Shown here: piece after piece, positions 1 through 11,070 of the stretch
Layout of the letters: every line of letters begins with the position of its first letter
Position numbering within the stretch: the stretch's first letter is position 1
Assembly (NCBI GenBank): GCA_000708835.1
Contig: DF237021.1
Location: 62,001 to 126,000 of the forward strand
Direction of reading: 5' to 3'
Length of the DNA stretch: 64,000 nucleotides
From: Klebsormidium nitens
Taxonomy: Eukaryota > Streptophyta > Klebsormidiophyceae > Klebsormidiales > Klebsormidiaceae
Made by a program: the position numbers and the translations under genes
Notes under the pieces: model-generated
What the model saw: only the letters and a program-made list of their open reading frames with translations
Databases searched by the model: none
What the model was told of the DNA's origin: nothing

Positions 1-199
1 TGTGGTGTTCGGAGTTTTCATTGCATTCTACGTTTGGTTGGCCCGCAACTCCTAAACCAGGCTTTGGAAAGCAACGCTTGTAACTCTCGTCTCTCTGAAG
101 ACGCATTTCTAACTTAGGATAAGCGCCCGGGAGACGTCCTAAATCTGAAGCGGTCTAGTGTCACTCTGTTTGAGACCCCACTGCCCTACGGACGCTCAC

Positions 200-2875
200 G
201 GTTTTGAGCAGGCTGATGAGAATGCGCTCGTGGAAGTGGAGGTACAAACGGTGCCACGGGAGGAACAGCCAGCTGGAGTGGACCTGGAGCGGGTACCGGG
301 CCCCTTGGAAACTGTACTGGTACAACTCGTTGCAGTATGCGCAGTGTACATGGGCCTGGACACACCGAACTTGGACTGGTTCATTCAACATAACCATAAA
401 CTCCAACAATATCAAGGTCTTCAGGTATTGGAAGTACTGGTTACCTCCGATTAACCAACATTGAAATCGGAATCGAAAGAAAGTTAGGCTCTGCAAACTA
501 TCTGACGGGGGCTTTGTGAAGTCTCAGCCAACCAAAGGCCGTTCCTCGTTTGAAGGAGGGTTTGCCACCCCTTTTTTGGAGCTTGTTCGACTCCTACGGT
601 TTCATCAAGTGCGCGCTTTCTTTCTAAGCTGACAATTATCGTCTCTCTCCTTTCTCGCTCTTCTCAGAGCAATTTCACACCAGACGAGAGGATATAAGGA
701 GAACGGAAATGCAAGCCAGAACAAAAGTAGAACAGAGCAATCACCACATTTCGAAGCATCACCTGTTGCAAGTACCAGCGGGGGTCGGTTGGATCTTCTC
801 TGGCCTTCTGCCTGAGCAGTTGGTACGCTCTGTTGAACATCCTCCTCTCCTGAGTTGTCAAGTTGCCAGTGGCCTTTCTCGTACGAACAGGGCCCGCCAA
901 TGGAGTGAAGGGGACCCGTGGGGGAATTCCATTGGGTCTGAAGGAAAAAGGGGAGTCACATGTCGGTTTCAGGAACGATAGGTTTTGCTGGTAGGACATG
1001 ATAGAGCACTGTCAGAGGAGCTGCATTGTTGGTCTATCAGGCTTGAGTCGTGTGATTGGACAGAGTTCAGGTTGAAGGGAGTGAGACGATCGCAGAACTG
1101 CTTATTGAGGACGAAAGAATGAGCGACACAGCATCCAAACTGGTTACTTTGATTTCAAAGGATTTTGGTGGGAAGAATGGGAGACAGGAGAGTCAAACTT
1201 GGCCGTCAACATTCTTCACATCCTCAGAAACACGATTGCAAGCACGTTACTCGACATTGAAGGGAGCAGAGGGAAATTAGGGGTGATTGCAGGTTTGTTG
1301 AAAACCGCTTTTGAAACCGCTTTGACACTCTTGGCTCTCTTCCATCATAGACCAGGGAGAGAGCAGGTTGCCCCTCTTATATGTCCTGTACAAACTCCAA
1401 AAAACAACATTGTCAATGATGCACTGTGACCAGAATGTCTGCAAGGACAGATTCAAAGGAAACCAACTCAAGGTTCTGGGACATGGCAAGTCCTTCCGAA
1501 GGCACTCAAATCATTATGATTTATGAAAACCATCTGACAACTTAAAGCTCGCACCATCAGTTACACTGAACATTCTTTCGTTAACATGAGTGAAGCCCTA
1601 GGAGTCATGGTGCCAAAATCGTGGCCTTCGTGCCAAGTGCCAAGTGCCAAGTGCCAACTCACCAACTCAGGGGAGTGTTCTGTCTGTCCTCACCTGATGT
1701 TCACACAGCAGTCGTCGGCACAGGCTGCCAAATCCGCTGGACGCAGCACAATTGGTGCGGCTTGGCCCTGGCTGGGCAGCAAGAGCCCTGCCGCTGTGGC
1801 CCCCCCTGCAGCCAACACCTGGCGTCTGGCAACTAGAAGGTCGGGGGTATTCGAAGAGACAGGTTCTTCTTCCTGGGGGGCTGTGGCTCGGACGGGTAAG
1901 GTGCGATTAGCGGACCTGCAGAGTGGGTTAACAAATGGCTGAGCATGGCTCATATCTTGCGATGATAGGGGGGTTTGGAATGGTCTTCCAAGGTCAAAAC
2001 CTGCCAGGAGTCACCTTGCATCAGGCAGTGTAAGAACAGGGGTTCAGATGTAGCTGAAGCTTAAGAAGATTCTAGAATCTGATGCTCCCTCATACTTGGA
2101 CTTGCTCATAGAAGCATGCATGCAGTTCACCTCTAGAGAATACACATGAACCTGCCATGAGCATTATGAGCGAGAATTATGTCACCATTGGGCTAAAGGT
2201 GGCACCTTTTAGGCCAAAGCTGCGGCCTTTTGATCTTTGCGTGCAGATTATGCAGAATGCTACCCCGCAAACAATGTAGCAACACAACAACATTGCTGAG
2301 CAGAGACCGTTTGCTAGAAGATTCTAAACCCTCTGCACTGCTGTAAAACAGTTCTGGGGAAAAGCACCGCTCTTGCTTTCGATGGACCTTTGAATATACC
2401 TTCAGGGAGAAAAGGGCTGCTCCTATGCACAAGTGCAGCTCAAACCAAAAGCCTTTGCAATGTACACACAGGGAATCCATTGAACAGGCTGGGGTAATCT
2501 GCATTGCAAATCAAAAAGCCGTCCAGGTCCCAATAAAGTGAGGCAAGTCAGGCACTTGAGCCTATAAGTCACATACCTTCTGGCAGCGCTCAGCTGAGCG
2601 TCATTTGTGTCTGCACCAACCCTGCGCCGATTGCAGCTCAACCCATACAAGAAGCTGGACTTGGAGTCAGTCTTCCCCTGTCTGCCTAGTACACCAGCGA
2701 ATCTGCTCCCAATTGCTGGGTTGCTGATATGCTGGAGCTGAGTTATTGATCTTCCATTGCGTGCGCCAATTGGAGTGCACTCCCTGAGCAGTGCTTGCTG
2801 CACCGAGCAGTGGAGAGGTTGCTCAGCAGGCGACAGCAGCTGTGCTCGGACGCGCACGACCGCCAGCGGTGCCAT
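200..2875 (-). CDS. PPO: Polyphenol oxidase (tyrosinase-like), 5' part
   Basis: Type 3 copper enzyme that oxidises phenols to quinones. Four exons are visible, 2875-2577, 1915-1694, 937-763 and 355-200, joined in consistent phase (2, 2, 0). They give about 284 residues, and the CuB half lies beyond the left edge. The N-terminus is rich in R, S, A and Q, like a plastid transit peptide. It is followed near residues 120-145 by a twin-arginine stretch ([19 protein letters not shown]) ending in QAAPI, as in thylakoid-lumen Tat signals. The mature part has the conserved cysteines (CADDCC). The CuA site shows HCAYC (H236, with the cysteine that usually forms the thioether), VHSSW (H258) and PWHR (H267). 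The start chosen is the only upstream in-frame ATG. The family and the compartment are well supported; which phenol it uses is not visible. Confidence 0.9.
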
Positions 2876-4427
2876 GTTCCACAAGAAGCTGATATTCCAA
2901 TGCAGGAATGCAGATGCTAGAAGTGAGCTTCAGCTTTTGCTTTGAAAAGGTCCAGCTAAACATGATAATGAATGCCTGAAACCGTGGGAGCTGAGAAACT
3001 TAAAAAGTCAAACCTCGCACTCAGAGGTTCTTGTCCTGGAAGACCTGTCTAGCTGCACAGCTAGGGTAAGGGCGCCACGCCCGGCGTATGATGCATTATG
3101 CACGGAATGGGTACCGTACACCGGTAATGAGTATAGGGACGTGGCGCTAAATACGGTACCTTGCAATTAGGGTACCGTCACTTTGTAGTGGCACCCAGTT
3201 AGGTGTTTTGGACTCTGGCCAGGCACTTTAGCGTAAGGGTCTCAAGCCCCCCCCCCCCCCTCCCGGCCTTGCCATGACTGGCAAGGTCGATCGAAGGTCC
3301 CAGTCCGGTGGGCTGTCAACCGGGAAAATCTTAGGTAAAAAAACACAATCATATACATGAACTCAGCCCATTTTGGTGCTGTTTCGTGTTGTTCTCGGGC
3401 TGAAAAGGCGGAACGTTGTACAAAATGAGGATAAGTCTGCATGAAAACGCATGCTTCTCACATGAAACCTGGCTGGGGCTCCGCCCCAAGCAAAAGGCTT
3501 CCCCCCCCCCTCCTCCACCTTTGCTTGGCTGTTCCGAACCAACTTGAAGCCCCCCCCCCCAACAGAATATCTAAGGGGCGGTACCCTTCAATACCTAGGT
3601 ACGGTACCTGTAATCTTGGGTACAGAAGGTGCCGACCGCGACTGCCTATACCCGGACCATAAGACATCAGCCCGTATGCCGTATACCGGTATAGGTACGG
3701 TATACCTTGTACCTAGGTACTTGTGACTGAGCAGGTCGGACTCACTTGACCCGTTCGTCCTCATGTCACTCCAATGAGAGCCTGTCCTGCCAATGAATGC
3801 AGGCCATGATTCTGCATGAAGTACCATGCAAGCCTCTCATAGGATCCATCATCATCCTATACAATGTCCGGCCGCCTAAATGAATACCAACTGTCAATCC
3901 TCTGCTTATTTCTGCAACGGTTTTCGTAACGGCGCCACGACAGTAAAGCTACATAGGTAGCATGGTTCTCTACTTAAGTTGCTGGCAAAGCTTGAACTGG
4001 CTTATAACTGAATTCAATTGTCGTGCATCATGCACATCAGCCAAAGCAGTGCATGCTTCAATTTAAGTCAACAATTGAAATGCTTTGGTGAATTTTGAGC
4101 GCTAACATCCGTAGAGCAGGGCGTTTCCTCTAGTAAGTGTCTACTATTCTGATCTGACTATCTTATCCTACGGGGTTAGTCAACTAGCGCGTTTGCATGC
4201 AGCTATATCTCACAAATATACCCGACATCTACATGGAAATTAGAATGTATCTGATTGTTTGTACTCTTTCGCATGTCTCGGCAAGTTTGAGCTGGCAAGC
4301 AGTCTAAACACTCCCCGTATGTACAATTTACAACCCGATCGCAACTCCGCACTCTTTCTCGCTATCTTACTCTATCGCTCAAACCTGAAACGCATGCAGA
4401 AACCTCCCTGCAAAGACCGCCCAGTGA
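2876..4427. other. Intergenic region, no gene seen
   Basis: This separates the PPO start from the BCKDHB stop, both on the minus strand. It should hold the PPO promoter and the BCKDHB 3' UTR. It contains long C homopolymers near 3247, 3500 and 3550 and GTAC-rich palindromic sequence. Short open frames here have no recognisable similarity. Confidence 0.5.
3085..3725. repeat. GTAC-rich palindromic repeat region
   Basis: Two patches (about 3085-3185 and 3585-3725) are dense in short self-complementary words: GGTACC, CGGTACC, TACCGGTA, CCTAGGTAC and GTATACC. They flank a stretch with poly-C runs. Similar but shorter words recur near 10550-10580 and 34400-34460. This may be a degenerate non-autonomous element or satellite-like sequence. 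No clear terminal repeats or target duplication were found. Confidence 0.4.
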
Positions 4428-7400
4428 TCAGAAGCTGACCGTATGCATGATTGCATCAGCTACCTGCAATTCGAGTCAAGCACAAGTTAGTGTTCCCGGC
4501 ATACAAAGAACACTGCCTGGAGTAATGAATTCCCCATCTCTTTCGGATGCAAACCGACTCATACCAGTTGGGGCAGCGTTCCCCATTGCGAGAATCAGAA
4601 AATAAATCGCGAACACGATCAAGGTTTTCCTAACAGACTGAAGCCTAATCAAGCGACGGATCCCGACTGAAAGTAAGTGCATACGTTCAATATGAGCACC
4701 TTTACGTTTTTCGAGAAGACTACTTCACTTGCCGGTTCCTGAGCGCCTGATCCAGATATTGCAGACGCCAAGAGTCAAGAGTACATAATCTCAACATCGG
4801 AGTATGTTTCGACGAGGACCCTGGACGCGAAATGCTCTCAGCTTGTACTATCAGGGAGACTCAGATTCTTCAAAGCGTGCTCACCTTGCTTTCCGTCGGG
4901 AGGTAGAAGGGCTCAAACACAAGGGGGAAGGGAGTGTCCAACCCGCAGACTCGGGCAACGGGGGCCTCCAGCTGGTAAAGAACGATAAAGCCTTGTCAAG
5001 CGTAGAGATATGTAGATATTAACATTGCAATTACTGATGTGTTTGAAACACTCGGCCTTCAAGATCGTACAATGTCGTTCGTGTACGCAGAGCCTTCCTA
5101 AACGCTCAAAGCAATGTTCTCGGAAGCTCTCGCTGTTCGTAAAGGGTCAACCGGACCCTGAAAATTAGGGAAGGGTCCACGTGCCTGGGCTCGGGATCCA
5201 GAAGCGGTATAGCAGTCACTCAACGCAGACGCAAAAGTGGAGTGGGTACTTTCGGACCCCAGTTTTTGAGAGAATGAGGGTCGTCAGAACTGCCGTGACG
5301 GACAATGTGCTGTTGCGACGGCGGCTGACGGAATGATCCCACCTCAACGAACAGCATCCATGTAGCCTTTAGGGTCAGTCAAGCCCTTAATCGACCAACA
5401 CAGAGCCTGACGGGTGCTGCCCAACGTTGCTCTTCAGTATTCTTCACTCATCAGAAGTCGGAGATATATGCAGCTCTTCGCGTCGAACTGCCCACCCCAC
5501 TCCTCGATGCCAAGTTGTGGTCCGCAACCTCGTGATGTCAAACCACTTCCAACGTCGATTGGACGGTTCGAGATCGGAGAATATGTTCCGAGCTTCAGAA
5601 GACGATAATAAGCTTGACGCAAACAGCTGTAGTATTGAACGTTGACTTTGGCGCCGGCGAGACTCGATCCCAAGATCGATTACGACGCCGGAGAAGTGCG
5701 AAGCGACGCAACTGCTGACCTTGAGAAAGGACCGCTCCGCGATCTTTGCAGCAATCTCGGCTCCGAAGCCGCTCGTGATGGGAGCCTCGTGGCTGATGAC
5801 GAGTCGCCCCGTCTTGCTGACGGAAGCGGCCACGGTGTCAACATCCCAGGGGAGGAGGGTCTGCAGATCGATCAACTCGCACGAAACGCCCTCCTGTAGA
5901 GTGAAGGAACTGAATTCAAATGTGTGCAATGTTCTGACAGAAGTTTCAACCGTTCAAGCGACGGGCATAGTCTGCCGAAGAGGGTCACTACTCGCTGCTC
6001 AGTCTATTCAGGAATTTGATTATGGAAAGGTAAGCAGAAGCTCGGCCCTCAAATGGGCTACAATCGAAAGCGGGAGTTCGGTTTTCTCGATATTTGGGTG
6101 GCGGGATGCCCATTGGAGGCTCCCATGTCGAAAATCTCGAAAACTGGGTCTGCAGTCCGTAGTAAAACTCTCGCTGTTTCAAAGATTGTATGTTTTTCGA
6201 GTGTGTCACTCAACAGTCAACACCAGCAGTCCGTATGACCTATCCTGTCCTGGGTCAAAGCGACTACCTCGAAGTGCCTCGACTAATCACTTCACGCAGA
6301 CTCAGCCTGCTGACATCACGACTCAAGAGTTTCGGCTTGCTTGATGAAAACCTGATGGAGCCCGAGGATGAAGAACATGGACTCCCGTCATCAAAATCTC
6401 ACCCCGCCTTGGCTTTTACGGGATCACGCCGATTCATAACGGCGGTAGGTTGCATGTTAAGATGCACGTTCACCGTCGATGGAAAGGTTGATGGCCGAGG
6501 CAGGGTCCAGGAACCCACCTTCTTCGTCCTTGGGGTTTTCTAGACCAAATGAATGAGGCCGCCTACCTTCTCAACAGCGTCGCATGCTCGCTCGAGCACC
6601 AGCATCTGCGCCCCCCAGCCCACTACCGTGACGTCACTCCCCTCTCGAAGAACCTGAAATGCAAAACACTTCTTTTTTAAAAATCAAGCGAAAGTCGGAC
6701 AGGTTGTGATGTCCGCCATTGAGAGGAGCGTTGGAGGACGCGTCCACGATCTGGCCGCTTGAGAGCTGCGTCGAGAAGTCAGCACAGCGTAACGCTTGCG
6801 ATCAAAAACGACAACAGTGATCCTCAGGCCTTCTGCGATGTAATTAGAGCGCAAGGGTTGCAAGCCGAGCCGGACGAAAACGCACGGGCGGGCAGCGTTT
6901 GGTAGGATCCCGGAGAAACTTTCAAAACGATGCTACGGATAAAGCTGACTGCAAGAGTGGAGCCCGCGAGAAGAGCGTCTTGAAACAGCGTACGATTCTT
7001 GACAACCCAGCACGAACCCGGATTTGGACTTGTTGCACTGGTAGTGGCGTAATGCGTACCTCTGCTCGCCCCAGTTCCGTTTCGTAGTCCCCAATGGGCA
7101 CCTCTTCGACGGCCATTCGATAAAGACCCTGCACGCAACGCGGAATTTCAAGATTGAGACGGGCGAGACGAACAGCGAAAAGATACAGACAAAGCGTTAA
7201 CGCGCATCCACTTTAAATCCTCTACAAGACTGGGTACGTCATCCAAGGACAAAAGTCAAAGGGTTCTGATCCGCCTGCTTCTCTCGTTTGCTGCCCTCTC
7301 GGCGAACCGCTATTGAAGCAAGCTGCCGTTAAAGCAAGTCTAAAAGGAAGCTGATTCTGATTTCCGACATGCGACAAACAACAATTAAGCGGAAGAACTG

Positions 7401-10257
7401 TGATTCAGCAGACCGAGCTCGAAGGGAAAAACCAGCAGTTCTGAAGTTAAGCAAAGCACGTAGAAAGGCTCTACTTCGCCTGAGTTCGAACAAGTATTCT
7501 GCAAGCTCAAACAACATGAACCCGCGAAGACCCTGACTTGTGATACTAACAACAAAAGAATGCTGAAACAAAGTAGAGCTTCGCTTTCGCTCTGCTCTCA
7601 TTCCACGGACGCCCACTCCTACTTGGTTCAGAGTCCACTTACCTTGGGCTCAAAAAACACGGTGGGGTTCCGGTCCCGAATCGACGCCAGAAGGAGACCT
7701 TTCGCTTTTGAGGGACTTCGGGGGACGACCACCTGTTACAGAAAGGGGTGACTACGTTGACGCGGTCAGAGTGGAGTCGTCCGAAAGCAAAGTGTCCAGA
7801 ATGCTCGCGGCAGCAAATTTGATAGCACGGGTCTCCGGAAGGCTTCACTTTGAGAAGAGACGCTCACGAGGGCACCACAGAACACCTTATCGGCTTCCAT
7901 CTCGTACCCTCGACAAGCCATCTGACCCCGTCTCACAAAGTCGACAAAGAATCTGGCCAGGCTCCGAAACACTCAATCTTTGGAAACGGACACCAAAAGC
8001 CCTCAGCAATGGAAGCAGAAGCCGCCAAAAGAGGGGGGCGAAGCTGCTCGCTCTTTACACTACAGTGCTGAAGGTTTGCGGTGAATATCGGTGCCACTCT
8101 CAATCAAGGGATACGGCGAAATCAGAGGAGTCTAGACGTAACATGACACGAGGGCATGTAGGAAAGCTCACTTTGAGGCCTGGCACGTGCGTGAAGAACG
8201 CCTCGGGAGACTGCGAGTGGTAGTGGCCCCCATGCCCGACAGCACCGTACGGCGTGCGTATCGTCAAACCTAGACAAGCAACCCGAAAAGTTGGTTAGCG
8301 AAAGAAGGTATGACAAACTTGCAGAGCTTACGGCTTACGTCGTTTGACGAGAGGAAGAAGGGGGAAGTAGAACCGACAACAACCAGGAGTTTCTGAACAG
8401 TTAAGACATGGTTTGGGACGCCTAGTAGTGTCCAAGAAAGTCGCAAGACAGGGGCTGAATGTTAAAAGAGTGTATCAACATGGCTAGGGATATGTTGGAT
8501 TTTGAATTTACAGAAGACCCCAAGCCGCCAGCCCCAAAACTGCTGTAAGATTGAATGCAACGGAAAGTACTTGAGAAGTTTGATGAGCGTCCAAAGGGTC
8601 TAAGTAAACTCAAGGCTTTCAGAAGGCATTCTCGTAAAAGGTATCCGCGAGAGACCCAGCTCTACATATCGATGCCAGCTCGAGGCGCCGGTGGCGCATA
8701 TCAGTGGATAGAAAGACAACCGGAAGCTTTGTGTGGCGACAGAAGAGTTTGGACACGTCCGTTGGGCAGGCCTGCTTCGAAATCCCGACCTCAATCAGAG
8801 AAAAGAGACAGAAGCTATAGAGAGGAGTGTTGGGATCCAAAGGAGGACCAGTAACGGGTTGCCCACCACCGCAGTCGAACTGGTTCCCGCTTCGGTACCG
8901 GCATTTTGCAGCCTCGTTAACAATCTGCACAGATTGGACGGTAAGATAATTCGTGCACGAACCTCTAGGAGACGATGATCCTCCTCAACCATGCGAAGGG
9001 GATCGGCTGGTAGAGGCGTGCATACATGAAGAGAGATGCAATCAGTCCTTTGTGCAGCTTTTGAAGACTCCAAGTCTGATGCTGAAAAACCCTTGAATAT
9101 AGATGAACTGTCCAATACCTCCTACCTGGTCAAAAGCGGGGAATATGTAGTCCGCAAACTGTATCTCAGCGATTGCCCTGCTTCCCATTGCAGCCAGCCC
9201 GATCCCAAACCCAATAATCCCCTGTACAACAGAAAGCACGGGCTCTTCTGGGAAGCTTTTTGCACGGCGCACTTGACCGCAACTGTTTGACCGTTGGGCT
9301 TGCTTTCAAGGGTTTCTCTCAGACAGCTCCTCAATGTTGCCTGAAGAATGAAGCAGGATCTTGAGATATCTTTCCATTTTAATGAAGGAGCGTTGCAAAA
9401 AACCTTGAATCAAAGGAGATTATGTGGCCCAACCCGCCTTCTGAAGCACCTCACCTGTTCACATAGGGGTGTGTTGAAAACTCGGTGCCTGCCAAAGCGC
9501 TCAGCTAGGCCTGTGGTACACCGGAAAACCCCTCCAAAGCTGACGTCTTCTCCAAAGATGTACGAACTGCAAAGCACACAGAAGTGCTTTTAAATTACGA
9601 CTGTCTTGTGATTTGAGCTGTTCTTGTTGACTCAGTGCTTATAAGAGTGCGAGCTCGGCTTCTGGTGGTAAGAAGTTGAGCTGGAACGCTAGGACCCTCG
9701 AACCCCATCGGGACGGTTTCCCAGGTAAGGCTCTCTGTCTTTTGAGTGTGTCAGCTTCTCTGAGCTCCACCGACCAGTATCAACTGATATGCTGAAAACC
9801 TCAATATGGTTTTGGCAGGTCTTTCATGAACGTGTAATGAACCCACTATAACTAGATGCTTTCACATGTTGAATTTACTTCCCCTGCAATTGAGCCATTT
9901 CAAACCCTAATAGTGAGCAAAGGCCCAACAGAGTCCTCGCATTGCAAACTAAGGAGTCTGCTACAAATTGAAGTGCATAAGTGCCGAAGCTGACATAGGA
10001 GTGCATGCAGCTCAAATGGCTTCAAATTCTCACTTGGGGTCCGTGTCCAGGGCTATGTGAAGGGCGTCATTGACTGCAGTGAACAGGTTCATGCGCTTCA
10101 ACTCGGCCGTTCCATCATACCCCTCAGGTGCAGAAGGCTGTGCTTGCATTGCTGCACCCGAGAAACACCTCGCTGTCTCCAAAGAGCTGATTCGCCGTGG
10201 CTGCAGCTCGCCTAAGAACCGGGCACACCGGAGAAGGGCTGCTGTTCCCCTCTGCAT
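4428..10257 (-). CDS. BCKDHB: 2-oxoisovalerate dehydrogenase E1 beta subunit, mitochondrial
   Basis: Beta subunit of the thiamine-dependent E1 component of branched-chain 2-oxoacid dehydrogenase, which degrades Leu, Ile and Val in mitochondria. Eleven exons join in phase: 10257-10034, 9566-9455, 9221-9126, 8924-8870, 8269-8172, 7732-7643, 7128-7060, 6653-6567, 5893-5720, 4971-4885 and 4463-4428, giving 375 residues. The first about 45 residues ([18 protein letters not shown]...) are Arg/Leu/Ala-rich and unacidic, like a presequence. Family blocks in order: [99 protein letters not shown] and [16 protein letters not shown]. The tiny last exon encodes [11 protein letters not shown] then stop, matching the usual C-terminal DAI..TV.. 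tail. It is transcribed divergently from MAP65. Confidence 0.95.
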
Positions 10258-11070
10258 TGTGTGCGTGGCGGGGAGGCAGCTCAAAAGCGGAGAAAAGTTG
10301 CAGAATAAATAAAGAGCAAGAGGAGGGCTGGGTGAAGGGCAGAGCCTGCAAAAAGAAGCACGGCTAGAGCGCCTGCATGAGACTCATTGAGAGCTCCTTG
10401 AAAGGCTGTGCTTGAGAGCTGTTTGATCGGTGCATGCACGACTCATGATTTATGAGCACTCAGCAGATGCAAAATTAGGGTTCCGATTAGGTGTGGGTTA
10501 TAGTTACAAATACAACCCGGATGGGTTAGGGCCTGCAAGCCGGTACTCTATTGTGCTCGAGCTGGGTACGTACCGGTGTCTTTCACGAAGTCAAAGTTCC
10601 GGTTTTGACCAATCTGGACCGTCAATATAAATTAACAAACCCATCGAACGGCGACCGTGAGCTCTCAGTTTGACCGTTGCTCGACCCTTCAAAGTTGCAA
10701 AACACTGTGCCCGAGTCCGAGTCCTGAGGCTGGAGGCTCCAGTCTGGACTCTGGAGTCTGGAGAATGATGATTCTTCGTCGATCCACTCTTTCAAGTTTC
10801 AGTTCGCTCGTGAGAGCTCCTTAGTGAAACAGAGACCTGACATCAGAATCAAGGCGCTCGACAAAGATTTCTGTGTGAAAATTCCGGCGAGATTGGCGTT
10901 GCAAGAAGGCTGAATCTGATAGGGGCTTTGCTGCGTGCATTTCTGTCGAGGGCGGTCTTCAAGGGATCCATTGACCACATCATTCCCCAATAGGCAGAGA
11001 AAACGGGCAGACAGAGCAATTGGAGAGAGTGCAGAAAATTCTGACTTGCGGTTCTCTTGGTGTGGAGCAA
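10258..11070. promoter_or_regulatory. Shared upstream region of BCKDHB and MAP65
   Basis: About 0.8 kb separates two divergent start codons, so both promoters must lie here or overlap. A tract near 10720-10760 repeats the words GGAGTC, GGCTCC and TCTGGA. A GTACCGG-type patch lies near 10550-10580. No firm TATA box or known motif was assigned. Confidence 0.4.

Noticed and set aside
4720-4746. Alternative last exon for BCKDHB encoding ALRNRQVK
   Set aside because: Phase fits, but the exon at 4463-4428 gives a DAI..TV.. tail typical of the family, which is much stronger evidence.
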